DNA of 64,000 bases from Terribacillus sp. FSL K6-0262 (lineage in GTDB: Bacteria > Bacillota > Bacilli > Bacillales > Amphibacillaceae), in contig NZ_CP150277.1 in the NCBI RefSeq assembly GCF_037977385.1, positions 1,837,001 to 1,901,000 of the forward strand, written 5' to 3'. The translations under genes were made by a program, and so were the position numbers. Shown here piece after piece: positions 34,992 to 43,269 of the stretch (the stretch's first letter is position 1; every line of letters starts with the position of its first letter). The notes beneath the pieces were generated by a model. That model made no database searches, was not told where the DNA came from, and saw only the letters and a program-made list of their open reading frames with translations.

Positions 34992-36164
34992 ATGTTTTTA
35001 AAGAGATTGCGCTTAGGCGAAATCGATAAGGTAATCCTTACCATCGTATGTTTGCTGTGCGGAATCAGTATTTTATTCATTTACAGCACGCAATCCGGAG
35101 GTCAATTTGGCAGTCAGAACTTTGCGCTGAGGCAATCCATCAACTATTTGATAGGCTTTGCCCTATTATTATTGTTCAGGCTATTGGATTTGAATCAGCT
35201 TCGATTACTGGCTTGGCCATTCTATATTGTTTCGGTGCTGTCTCTACTTTTCCTGACTATCGCTCCAGAGTCGATAGCCCCTGATATATTAGGTGCCAAA
35301 AGGTGGTTCAGCATTCCGCTTGTGGGCTCTGTCCAGCCATCGGAATTTTTCCGGATCGCATTGATTTTGTTGACAGCTAAATTGATATATGATCATAAGG
35401 AAAAACATCCCAACCACGAAATGAAGGAAGATTTACTGCTTTTGGGCAAGATATTACTAATTGCCATTCCGCCTAGCTTGCTGGTTTACCAGCAGCCTGA
35501 TACTGGTATGGTGATGCTTTATATATTTGCCATAGCAGCGATGCTCGGGATGATAAAACTGAATAAGGTTGTAGTGGGTATAGGCATCTTGGTACCAATG
35601 CTGCTCGTCGGTATGATCGTTTGTTTATTTCTCTTTAAACCAGAGATAATTTACGAGGATGTCATACCGAAGCTGAAGCCCCATCAGCAGGAACGGATCA
35701 TTGGCTGGCTGGATCCGAGTGATAACCGCAACCAAGCTTTTCAAAGCTCAAGATCTGTCTTGGCAGTCGGAACAGGTGGTTTGACGGGGAAAGGGATAGA
35801 AGGAGGAAACGTGTATGTACCGGAGAAGCATACTGATTTCATCTTTGCATCCATTGCGGAGGAAGGTGGGTTTCTTACCGGATCGGCAGTCATTCTGCTC
35901 TTCTTCCTTTTGATAGGGAGGATCATGGAGATAGGGTCGAAGACGAAGGATACCTTCGGAACCTTTATATGTGCAGGTTTGGCATTAAGCCTGACAATCC
36001 AGATCGTACAGAATATCGGGATGGTGGAAGGAATGCTGCCGGTAAAAGGCATATCCCTCCCTTTCTTGACATATGGAGGCAGCTCTCTATTCTCTAATAT
36101 GATTCTATTGGGGATGGTCATGTCCGTGCGGAATACATATGCCCACCAGTTCTTCAGCAAGTAA
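34992..36164 (+). CDS. SEDS peptidoglycan polymerase, RodA-like (second of tandem pair)
   Basis: 390-residue ten-helix lipid II polymerase. Landmarks: ISILFIYSTQSGGQFG, AKRWFSIPLVGSVQPSEFFRIALI (about 98-121), YQQPDTGMVMLY, GTGGLTGKGIEGG...VPEKHTDFIFASIAEEGGF and GMLPVKGISLPFLTYGGSSLF. The large extracellular loop (KPEIIYEDVIPKLKPHQQERIIGWLDPSDN) is typical of RodA. Translationally coupled to the first SEDS gene. Without a class B PBP gene next door the partners are unknown; roles in sporulation, stress or a second elongasome are all possible. Confidence 0.88.
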   Translation: MFLKRLRLGEIDKVILTIVCLLCGISILFIYSTQSGGQFGSQNFALRQSINYLIGFALLLLFRLLDLNQLRLLAWPFYIVSVLSLLFLTIAPESIAPDILGAKRWFSIPLVGSVQPSEFFRIALILLTAKLIYDHKEKHPNHEMKEDLLLLGKILLIAIPPSLLVYQQPDTGMVMLYIFAIAAMLGMIKLNKVVVGIGILVPMLLVGMIVCLFLFKPEIIYEDVIPKLKPHQQERIIGWLDPSDNRNQAFQSSRSVLAVGTGGLTGKGIEGGNVYVPEKHTDFIFASIAEEGGFLTGSAVILLFFLLIGRIMEIGSKTKDTFGTFICAGLALSLTIQIVQNIGMVEGMLPVKGISLPFLTYGGSSLFSNMILLGMVMSVRNTYAHQFFSK

Positions 36165-36178
36165 AATATTTCAAATTA

Positions 36179-36207
36179 AAAAGCCTGCAAACGCATTGCA
36201 GGCTTTT
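36179..36207. terminator. terminator between SEDS operon and SDR gene
   Basis: 12-bp stem AAAAGCCTGCAA/TTGCAGGCTTTT with a 5-nt loop, T-run on both strands; serves convergent genes. Confidence 0.85.
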
Positions 36208-36214
36208 TTCCGAT

Positions 36215-36958
36215 TTATTGAGCCAAGTATCCGCCATCCACTACAAGCGTTTCGCCAGTTACGAAGTCGTTTTCAGTCAAGAATACGATAGCGTGTGCAA
36301 TTTCGCTCGCTTTACCAAGACGGCCGATTGGGTGTTTTGCAACGAGTCCATCGTAGAAGTCGCCAAGAGCTTCTTTGTTCACCATGCCGGATTCGACAAA
36401 GCCTGGATTGATAGCATTTACACGGATTCCTTTATCGCCATATTCGACTGCAAGGGATTTAGTCAATGTATTGACTGCACCTTTGCTGGCATTGTAAGAG
36501 AATGCGCCAGGCTGTGCCACGAATCCAAGTACAGAAGAGGTATTGATGATTACACCGCCGCCTGATTTCAGCATTTCCTGAATGGCGAATTTGGAAGCCA
36601 GGAAGATACCATCCTGATTGACTGCAATCACTTTGCGGTATTCCTCGTAGGATAGTTCATGAGTCGCACCCATGCCTCCGATACCAGCATTATTTACAAG
36701 AATATCGACTTGGCCGTAGTGTGCCACTGTTTGATCGATCAAGCTTTTGATCGAATCTTCGTCGGCAGCATTGAATGGAATGAATAAAACATCGCCGCCA
36801 GCGGCTTTCAATCTTTCTGTTTCCCTTTGGCCTGCTTCAGCATTATAGTCTGCAAGGACTACTTTGCCGCCTTTATTCACATATGCTTCAGCAGTGGCAA
36901 GACCAATACCGGATGCTGCCCCAGTTACGATTGCTACTTTCCCCTCGATTGTTGCCAT
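36215..36958 (-). CDS. SDR-family oxidoreductase
   Basis: 247-residue classical short-chain dehydrogenase: TGAASGIGLATAEAY (12-26), ADYNA (Asp after beta-2, favouring NAD), NNAGIGG near 89, catalytic Ser in NTSSVLG near 141 and SYNASK near 156-161, C-terminal VDGGYLAQ. Related to 3-oxoacyl-ACP reductase/glucose dehydrogenase-like SDRs; substrate unknown. Single-gene unit; a second, similar SDR is encoded at 38.7 kb. Confidence 0.85.
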   Translation of the reverse strand: MATIEGKVAIVTGAASGIGLATAEAYVNKGGKVVLADYNAEAGQRETERLKAAGGDVLFIPFNAADEDSIKSLIDQTVAHYGQVDILVNNAGIGGMGATHELSYEEYRKVIAVNQDGIFLASKFAIQEMLKSGGGVIINTSSVLGFVAQPGAFSYNASKGAVNTLTKSLAVEYGDKGIRVNAINPGFVESGMVNKEALGDFYDGLVAKHPIGRLGKASEIAHAIVFLTENDFVTGETLVVDGGYLAQ

Positions 36959-37095
36959 TGTTCTCTACCCCCATTTTATTAGGTAATTTAACCTGCTACT
37001 TTATGATGAACTTCTTGCTTTAACAAGTCAAGGAATTGACACAATCTTAAAAATAGAAGTAAAAAAGGGATTGGTTGATAGGCGGCACTCCCCCT

Positions 37096-37192
37096 TGATC
37101 CACACACTTATACACAACGGTCTCGTATGATGGTCATTATCCACATGTGGATAATGGTGAATGTCTAAGGAAGCTAAATCCCATTATCCACG
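37096..37192. other. cluster of five DnaA-box-like nonamers
   Basis: In the 425-bp gap 36959-37383, five sites match the DnaA box TTATCCACA within one base: TGATCCACA (37096-37104), TTATACACA (37108-37116), TTATCCACA (37137-37145, perfect), TGTGGATAA (37146-37154, perfect, opposite strand) and TTATCCACG (37184-37192). The two perfect boxes abut head-to-head in a 22-bp palindrome. No dnaA, dnaN or AT-rich unwinding region is adjacent, so it is not an obvious oriC. Clusters of this kind titrate or activate DnaA in Bacillus and Escherichia coli. The rest of the gap holds only an ACCGTC...GACGGT hairpin near 37265-37292. Confidence 0.65.
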
Positions 37193-37383
37193 ATTTGCTG
37201 GGGATATCTTATAAAATCTTGTTTATTGTCATATCTGATCGATGCTCCTCCGGGATAAAGAAAACCGTCAAGCTGGAAAGCAAGACGGTCTTGGATCAGT
37301 CAGTGAATACTGTCAAACAAGCTGCTGAGACGCACATATTTAATGGCTTTTATCCCTTAGTGTCACCACTTCACTTAGAGCTG

Positions 37384-37596
37384 CTATGATTGTTCTTTGG
37401 ATTCAGCTTTAACTGCTGCTGCGCGTTTTTTCGCTTTTCGGTATAGCAGTGTCCCTGCCAAGCCATAAACAAGGCCGAGCACCAATGATGCAACGCCGAT
37501 ATAGAATTTATCGCCAGCCCAAATCATGATACCTATTCCTGCGAGGATACAAAGCAGCCCGAGAAAGAGGAGGTAAAGGGCGTTCTTCATTAACAT
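37384..37596 (-). CDS. small membrane protein, unknown function
   Basis: 70 residues with two hydrophobic helices (LYLLFLGLLCILAGIGIMIW and FYIGVASLVLGLVYGLAGTLLY) and a basic, Ala/Lys-rich C-terminal tail. GGGAGG precedes ATG 37596 by about ten bases; the frame is open to 37614. No family recognised with certainty. Stands alone beside the DnaA-box cluster. Confidence 0.65.
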   Translation of the reverse strand: MLMKNALYLLFLGLLCILAGIGIMIWAGDKFYIGVASLVLGLVYGLAGTLLYRKAKKRAAAVKAESKEQS

Positions 37597-37819
37597 AAAT
37601 AAACAGCCTCCCAATAAGCGGTTAAACTTGTACTATTATAACAGAAAGCCGCTCCGATTTTATGTGTTATCTGTTAAACTGCGGACTTTCCGATATAATG
37701 GCGGTAATGCAGACAGCGAGGCGCGACAGCGTTGGAGCCAAGATCCATTCTTGTCATGCGGGAGGGATCCAAGGGGCCGGTGAGCAGGATTTACATAAAA
37801 GAAGTGAAGGAGCGGTTGG

Positions 37820-38305
37820 ATGATGAAAGAGCTGTCTGAGGCAATTCGTTTAAGAGAAGCAGGGAATCTGACGGAAGCTAATGAAAGATTGGTCAAGTTG
37901 GCTGCAGCTTATCCAAATGACGCGGATGTGAACTACCAGTGTGCATGGAGCTTTGATGTACTTGGGCAGGAAGCTGCTGCTGTGCCTTATTATGAACGAG
38001 GGATTGCCCTGGGATTACCAAAGAAGCACGAGGAAGGAGCTTATTTAGGGTTAGGAAGTACATATCGGACATTGGGAAACTATAAAAAAGCTGAGCAAAT
38101 TTTGGGCAGGGCAATGAAGCTGTTCCCGGAAAATAATGTTTTTCCTGTTTTCTACGCTATGGTGCAATATAATCAAAAAGAGCATGGTAAAGCGATGCGT
38201 ATTCTTCTTCGGCTGCTGGCAGAAACAACCTCGGATCGAGATATCATGGAGTATCGAAAGGCAATTGCTTTTTATGCGGATAAGCTGGATGATGTCTGGA
38301 GTTGA
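37820..38305 (+). CDS. tetratricopeptide (TPR) repeat protein
   Basis: 161 residues, all-helical, with three TPR-like units: EAIRLREAGNLTEANERLVKL, CAWSFDVLGQEAAAVPYYERGIAL and GLGSTYRTLGNYKKAEQILGRAMKLFPEN. Resembles small TPR proteins found widely in Bacillaceae, whose partners are mostly unknown. No signal peptide or membrane segment. RBS AAGGAG lies before ATG 37820; ATG 37823 is an alternative. Confidence 0.75.
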   Translation: MMKELSEAIRLREAGNLTEANERLVKLAAAYPNDADVNYQCAWSFDVLGQEAAAVPYYERGIALGLPKKHEEGAYLGLGSTYRTLGNYKKAEQILGRAMKLFPENNVFPVFYAMVQYNQKEHGKAMRILLRLLAETTSDRDIMEYRKAIAFYADKLDDVWS

Positions 38306-38662
38306 ATCAGGACAGGATGACTCTTCTTCAGTCAGCCACTTATGTTTCCGGTTTTCTTCTTCCTGCCGATTGGTGAATGGATCAGGTCAAAATCCCAATA
38401 GAAGCATTCCATGAAGAAGGGAATAACTAAATCACTGGTGCTTAAAACGACCAATACCCCCTGAGCACCGCTCCCTCGGTCCTCAGCCTGCTTGTGGAAC
38501 TGCACTCCTGCACGGTCTGTTCCGGTTGGACAAGGAAGGTTCCGTGTTCTGCCTTAGCTAATATAGATTAACGTCAAAAACCCGAACGTACGCGTATCTT
38601 TATTTCAAGATTCGCGTCATGGTTCGGGTTTTCATTTAGCTGAAACACTTTTGTCCCAGATA
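38306..38662. other. gap with terminator between TPR gene and SDR gene
   Basis: 357 bases, no gene seen. At 38577-38633 an imperfect long stem (AAAAACCCGAAC... paired with GTTCGGGTTTT, inner ACGCG/CGCGT) forms a bidirectional terminator. Directly after it lies a 25-mer that recurs at 49016-49040. Confidence 0.55.
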
Positions 38663-39400
38663 TTATTGTGCTGTATAACCGCCATCGACAATCAAGCTGT
38701 TACCAGTCATGTAAGAAGAATCATCAGAAGCTAGGAACAGAACAGCTTTCGCCATTTCTTCCGCTTTACCGAGACGTTTCATCGGTGTCATCGTGGAAAG
38801 TGCAGCTTTATCATCTTCCGGGATGATCGGTGTGTCGATGAAGCCAGGGCATAGTGCATTTACACGGATGTTTTTGTCTGCATACTCGAGTGCAAGAGAA
38901 CGTGTAAGGTTCACGACGCCGCCTTTGGCAGCATTATATGCCGCAGAACCAGGTGATCCGACCCAGCCATACATGGAAGCTGTGTTGACGATATTGCCGC
39001 TTCCATTCAAAAGCATGACACGAAGCGCTTCGCGGGCAACCAAGAACACGCCGTCCAAGTCCACGTTTACAGTGTTGCGCCATTCTGTATAATCCAACTC
39101 GTGTGAAGGATGTACACGGCCGATGCCGGCGTTGTTGAATACGATATCCACTTTGCTGTAAGCATCAACTGCTTGCTTGAAAAGATCTAATACTTCTTGT
39201 TCATTTGTAATATTCGTTTTGATGAAGATTGCTTCTGCACCTTGTGCTTTCAGCTCTTCCTCCATCGCTTTTCCCTTTTCCTCGTTCAAGTCGACTAACA
39301 CGAGCTTAGCGCCTTCTGCTGCGAAAAGACGAGCTGTAGCAGCGCCGATACCTGATGCTCCCCCTGTGATCAGCGCGACTTTATTTTCTAATTTCCCCAT
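38663..39400 (-). CDS. SDR-family oxidoreductase
   Basis: 245 residues: TGGASGIGAATARLF (12-26), VDLNEEKG (Asp, NAD preference), NNAGIGR near 90, NTASMYGW with catalytic Ser near 142, AYNAAK near 156, C-terminal VDGGYTAQ. ATG 39400 is preferred, with GGGGGAAAC upstream; the frame extends to 39472 without an RBS. It is divergent from a TetR gene across a 146-bp gap with an inverted repeat, so it may be the regulator's target. Substrate unknown. Confidence 0.85.
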   Translation of the reverse strand: MGKLENKVALITGGASGIGAATARLFAAEGAKLVLVDLNEEKGKAMEEELKAQGAEAIFIKTNITNEQEVLDLFKQAVDAYSKVDIVFNNAGIGRVHPSHELDYTEWRNTVNVDLDGVFLVAREALRVMLLNGSGNIVNTASMYGWVGSPGSAAYNAAKGGVVNLTRSLALEYADKNIRVNALCPGFIDTPIIPEDDKAALSTMTPMKRLGKAEEMAKAVLFLASDDSSYMTGNSLIVDGGYTAQ

Positions 39401-39499
39401 TTTTGTTTCCCCCAGTATAATGGAATTAAATCGGTTACAATTCAATTGTAATACTTTGGACACATATCTCAATCATTAGCTTCAAAGCAAATGTCTACT

Positions 39500-39520
39500 T
39501 ATTGGACAGATAATCCAATA
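39500..39520. promoter_or_regulatory. candidate TetR operator between SDR and tetR
   Basis: Inverted repeat TATTGGA-N7-TCCAATA in the divergent gap, 26 bases before the tetR start; overlapping TGTCT/AGACA half-sites flank it. Confidence 0.5.
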
Positions 39521-39546
39521 GTGTCTGACAAAGGGGGGATTTTTTA

Positions 39547-40149
39547 ATGGAACATGAACAAGATTCGACATCCAGACGGCGCAATCGGACAAAAGAGCAT
39601 TTTCGCGAGGCATTGATCAGGTTGATCAAGAAGAAAGGATATCACGCGGTCACTGTAAAAGATATTGTCGAAGAGGCAGCTTATAATCGCAGTACTTTTT
39701 ATTTCCATTATCAAGATAAAATCGAATTGGCAGAAGATCTGCTCGACAGAATGTTTACGGGACTGGAGAACGCCGCCGGCATGAATTACAAACCAGGAAG
39801 GATAACCTCTACCAAAGAGATAGATGTTCCATCCTTTTCGCTCATCGCTTATATCTATGAGAATAAAAACTTTTTTGAGCTAATTGAATATGAGGATACG
39901 CTGCCCGGCATGCATACTCGTTTTCCCAATGCGATTCTCCATATTTATAAAAAACAATTTGAATTCAAAACGATAAATGATATGCATGTTAACATGGATT
40001 ACTTCAAGGTCTATACAGCCTTCGGGTTTTATGGACTCGTGCGCGAGTTGATAGCAAAGGATTTTAATATTCCAGAAGAACAGTTCACCAAGGAAGTCAT
40101 CGAGTTATCACAAACGCATATTCATTCCTTTAAATATATAGGACGTTAA
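39547..40149 (+). CDS. TetR/AcrR-family regulator
   Basis: 200 residues. The HTH is FREALIRLIKKKGYHAVTV (about 19-36) and AAYNRSTFYFHYQDKIELAEDL (about 44-65), the YNRSTFYFHY form typical of the TetR_C_7 subgroup. The C-terminal domain is aromatic-rich. Divergent from an SDR gene; the gap carries a symmetric candidate operator. Ligand unknown. Confidence 0.85.
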   Translation: MEHEQDSTSRRRNRTKEHFREALIRLIKKKGYHAVTVKDIVEEAAYNRSTFYFHYQDKIELAEDLLDRMFTGLENAAGMNYKPGRITSTKEIDVPSFSLIAYIYENKNFFELIEYEDTLPGMHTRFPNAILHIYKKQFEFKTINDMHVNMDYFKVYTAFGFYGLVRELIAKDFNIPEEQFTKEVIELSQTHIHSFKYIGR

Positions 40150-40187
40150 AAAAACTCAACCTCGTTTTAACGAGGTTGAGTTTTTTT
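40148..40187. terminator. terminator between tetR and the MFS gene
   Basis: 19-bp perfect stem with a 2-nt loop (ACTCAACCTCGTT/AACGAGGTTGAGT core) ending in seven T on each strand; a strong bidirectional terminator. Confidence 0.92.
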
Positions 40188-40191
40188 GTTA

Positions 40192-41607
40192 TCACACAGG
40201 TTTATTTTCTTCTTCTTGTTCAGCTTTCCACCATAATGCGTCTTCTGGGTTCTCGACAGCTTCTTTGTAATCGGACTTCGTAGCAACTGTTGGATAAGAT
40301 CCTTTTAGGGATTTTCCTGAAGTGCTCTTGAATAAGAACAAAATCACCAGGAATCCGATCACACTCACGATCGTCAGGTACCAGCCAGGTGCCAGGTTAT
40401 TCCCGGTTTGATGGACGAGCCATGTCGAGACCAGTGGAGTGGTCCCGCCAAATATGGAGACCGAGACATTGAAGGTTACAGACAATGTCCGGTACCTGAT
40501 ATCGGTATAGAACATCGTTGGCAGTGATCCAGGCATTGTGCCCTCATAAGTGGCAAGCAGCACACCCAAAATGAGAATACCTAATGAAACAAATAGCAAA
40601 CCATTCATGTTCACTAAATAAAACGCAAGTGCAGATAAGAGGGATAAGCCTCCCAGACCAATCAAGAACACCGTTTTGTTTCCGATCATATCGCTGAGCT
40701 TACCGAACATCAGAGCCAGCGGGACCATGATAATCATGACAACCGTGATCAGTACAGTTCCGACAGTGCTGGATAATCCGACAACCTCATCCAAGTAGGA
40801 AGGCATGTAGGATAACAGCATATAGTTTGTCACATTAAAGAACGCCACTGCTACGAAACAAACAAGAATATCTTTTTTGTGGTTCTTTAATATGGAAAGG
40901 AAGCTTTCTTCCTCCTGGCCGTCATCACCCGAAAGTTCATTTTCAAAAATCGGTGACTCCTCCAGGCTCCTTCTTAAATACAGTCCGACAAGACCCAGCG
41001 GCAAACCGAGTAGAAACGGTATTCTCCAGCCCCATGAAGCCATTTGTTCATCGGACAATGTAATGAAGAGCAAGCTGGCGACCAGTGAAGCTAATATATA
41101 GCCCGTAAGCGTACCGATTTCCAGTCCGCTTCCCAGGATGTTACGTTTATTATCCGGGGAGGATTCAGCAATGTAGACCATTGCACCGGCGTATTCGCCT
41201 CCAGTTGAAAACCCTTGAATGATTCTGGCAACCAGCAGAAGGATAGGCGCCCATATTCCGATTTGATCATACGTAGGCAGTAAACCGATAAGCAACGTAG
41301 AACAAGCCATTAAAATGATGGTGGTCGTCAAAACGACCTTTCTCCCTAATTTGTCACCTATCCTGCCGAATATGACGCCGCCTAACGGACGCATGAGGAA
41401 GGCGATCGCAAATGTTGCAAAGGTAAACACCAATTTTAATTCATCATTCTGAACTGCACTAAAGAAATTTTGGCTTATGATTACAGCTAAATAGGAATAT
41501 AATCCAAAATCAAACCATTCCATCGCGTTTCCCACACCTGTGGCAAACACACTTTTCTTCGCCTTGTTAATGTCAACGACGTTGATCTTTTTCTTATTGA
41601 ATTTCAT
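40192..41607 (-). CDS. MFS transporter, metabolite:H+ symporter (ProP-like)
   Basis: 471 residues, twelve helices, MHS subfamily of proline/betaine, citrate and alpha-ketoglutarate importers. Signatures: [18 protein letters not shown] (helix 1), [21 protein letters not shown] (loop 2-3) and [21 protein letters not shown] (helix 4). A Glu/Asp-rich insert ([13 protein letters not shown]) lies in the central loop, but the long C-terminal coiled coil of Escherichia coli ProP is missing. ATG 41607 follows GGAG; an upstream ATG at 41622 overlaps that RBS. Likely imports a compatible solute or organic acid. Confidence 0.85.
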   Translation of the reverse strand: MKFNKKKINVVDINKAKKSVFATGVGNAMEWFDFGLYSYLAVIISQNFFSAVQNDELKLVFTFATFAIAFLMRPLGGVIFGRIGDKLGRKVVLTTTIILMACSTLLIGLLPTYDQIGIWAPILLLVARIIQGFSTGGEYAGAMVYIAESSPDNKRNILGSGLEIGTLTGYILASLVASLLFITLSDEQMASWGWRIPFLLGLPLGLVGLYLRRSLEESPIFENELSGDDGQEEESFLSILKNHKKDILVCFVAVAFFNVTNYMLLSYMPSYLDEVVGLSSTVGTVLITVVMIIMVPLALMFGKLSDMIGNKTVFLIGLGGLSLLSALAFYLVNMNGLLFVSLGILILGVLLATYEGTMPGSLPTMFYTDIRYRTLSVTFNVSVSIFGGTTPLVSTWLVHQTGNNLAPGWYLTIVSVIGFLVILFLFKSTSGKSLKGSYPTVATKSDYKEAVENPEDALWWKAEQEEENKPV

Positions 41608-42249
41608 TTTTGTCAACTCCATGGTATGCGGTTATACAAGGACAACAAATATCATCAAAAAGGTAAGGTGGATTTTGAAGTTTTCTACAGTACTGCTTTT
41701 GCCTCAGCAGCTGTCGAAGAACCAGCAAAGCCGTCATATCAAGAAGATGTATTTGATAAATTAGTCATGGTTTAAAATGATGCACTTTTGTTTTATGTGA
41801 TGTTATTGTGCACCAAAAACCTTTTAACCATACTGATAAAGTTTTGTGAAAACCAAGGGGAAAGAAAACGGAGCAAATATGTGGCATGTCAAAAATTTAA
41901 TACAAAAAAGCTTTTCAAATTTAATTTGAAGAGCATCTTATTTAGTGTGAAATTATATCATCCTAAATAAATCAGCAAGCAAAGGAGATATATTCCCTCC
42001 TTTCCACCACAAAGGATATATACATCTTTCCATTCAAATGAATACAAGTCATGGTTAATACCACGACAAGGATCATCCTTGTATTACCGCTCTTTTTTGA
42101 CCTATAGTTAAATACCCTAATATAAAATGGTTTAAACATCAACTATTTCAACTTATAATGCTTGTGTGATAAGCTGTCATATACTGCAGCATATTTTTTC
42201 TATCAATACAGGCAGATCATCAGAGATTATATAAGAAAGAGGTGCCGGA
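41608..42249. other. AT-rich gap of 642 bases, one cryptic ORF
   Basis: No confident gene. A 49-codon frame on the plus strand (41626-41775; contains VDFEVFYSTAFASAAVEEP) has protein-like composition but no RBS, and may be a remnant. A TCAAAT/ATTTGA stem lies near 41909-41937. The rest shows no recognisable element. Confidence 0.35.
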
Positions 42250-42675
42250 ATGAAATTCAGTGAATACAAAATCGGTCAGCGCTATGAGACAAAATCGATC
42301 AAATTATCCAAACAAGATATCATCGACTTCGCCAAAGTATATGATCCACAATATATGCACATTGATGAAGAAAAGGCGAAAGAAGGCCGATTCGGCAATC
42401 TGATTGCGTCTGGTATGCAGACGATGAGCACATCCTTCAAGCTGTGGGTCGAGGAAGACATCTACGGAGAGGAAGTCGTGGCTGGCACCGGGATGAACAA
42501 TGTCAAATTCATCAAGCCGGTATTCCCCGATGATGAACTGCGGGTCATCGCGGAAGTGATCGAAACTGTGCCGAAACGCCGCGGCAATGGTATCGTAACC
42601 ATACAGCTGAACACCTATAATCAAGATGAGGTAAAAGTATTCCAAGCAGAATTAAGTGCACTTATAAATGATTAA
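42250..42675 (+). CDS. MaoC-like hot-dog dehydratase/hydratase
   Basis: 141-residue single hot-dog domain. The catalytic region DFAKVYDPQYMHIDEEKAK (about 27-45) matches the (R)-specific enoyl-CoA hydratase motif with its Asp and His, followed by FGNLIASGMQTMS. Beta strands with KFIKPVFPDDELRV follow. Acts in fatty acid or polyhydroxyalkanoate-type metabolism in relatives; the substrate here is unknown. AGAGGTG precedes the start. Monocistronic, ending at a strong hairpin. Confidence 0.85.
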   Translation: MKFSEYKIGQRYETKSIKLSKQDIIDFAKVYDPQYMHIDEEKAKEGRFGNLIASGMQTMSTSFKLWVEEDIYGEEVVAGTGMNNVKFIKPVFPDDELRVIAEVIETVPKRRGNGIVTIQLNTYNQDEVKVFQAELSALIND

Positions 42676-42681
42676 AAAGAG

Positions 42682-42712
42682 AAAGGGGACATCCAATATG
42701 ATGTCCCCTTTT
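42682..42712. terminator. terminator between maoC and the cupin remnant
   Basis: 12-bp stem AAAGGGGACATC/GATGTCCCCTTT with a 6-nt loop, T-run on the plus strand; overlaps the stop of the convergent cupin fragment. Confidence 0.85.
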
Positions 42713-42941
42713 AGCTTCTCGTTATTTCATTCAATTTCTCGAAGCAAATATTCACGGTTCGCTGATCGGAACGAGTGCGATGCATGACACCGGCGGGAAT
42801 GGTGAATGGATCGCCAGGCAGCAAGCTTACTGTACGATCTTCCAGATCTTTGTACAGCTCGCCTTCCAAGATGAAGAAAGCCTCATCACAATCGTCATGC
42901 TTATGCCAATGATATTCCCCGTCAATGACAGCCGCAGCAGC
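42711..42941 (-). pseudogene. truncated cupin-domain gene
   Basis: In one minus-strand frame the sequence reads VIDGEYHWHKHDDCDEAFF, then LEGELYKDLEDRTVSLLPGD and FTIPAGVMHRTRS, the metal-binding double motif of a single-domain cupin, ending in NEITRS and a stop at 42711. The frame is closed by TGA at 42944, so the first half of the usual 110-residue protein is missing. It lies directly behind a damaged acetyltransferase gene and looks like the downstream half of a deletion junction. Confidence 0.7.
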
Positions 42942-42959
42942 TCAAGCTGTCCGATCGGT

Positions 42960-43225
42960 TCAGCTGCGGGGAGAAGAGCGGCATTCACTTTGAAGCAAGC
43001 TGAAAAGGAGTACATCCTGAAACTGCCCTTCCCATTTCCGTCTTTGGCGGATGATACCCTCCTGATGGAAGCCGGCATGTTTGACCAATCGCTGGGATGC
43101 AACGTTATCGGCGTTGACCTTGACCTCCAGCCGATTCAGCTGCAGACTGTCAAAGCCAATGTGCAGCAGTCCGTGCAAGGCAGCTCCTGGGAAATGGGCT
43201 TCAGTGAAACGGATTGGCGGGACAT
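42960..43225 (-). pseudogene. internally deleted GNAT acetyltransferase
   Basis: An AAGGAGGAG RBS and ATG 43225 open a frame starting MSRQSVSLKPISQEL, like a RimJ/RimL-type N-terminus. After a frameshift and loss of the middle, another frame gives the GNAT acetyl-CoA region and end: LHIGFDSLQLNRLEVKVNAD, then NVASQRLVKHAGFHQEG and DVLLFSLLQSE. About 100 residues of a normal 170-180 are absent. It sits immediately after a rap gene; no intact copy is in the window. Confidence 0.65.
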
Positions 43226-43269
43226 TTGCTCCTCCTTATCGCAATACTTCTGGCCTGCTCATCAAAATG

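Noticed and set aside
37096..37192. Chromosomal origin (oriC) or plasmid origin
   Set aside because: DnaA boxes are present but there is no dnaA, dnaN, rep gene or AT-rich unwinding region; better described as an accessory cluster.
41788..41970. 60-codon plus-strand ORF in the AT-rich gap
   Set aside because: Lys/Leu/Phe-rich composition expected from AT-rich noncoding DNA, no RBS, no recognisable domain.
43215..43269. phr gene behind the orphan rap
   Set aside because: An RBS and ATG are present, but the product starts like a GNAT enzyme and has no secretion signal.
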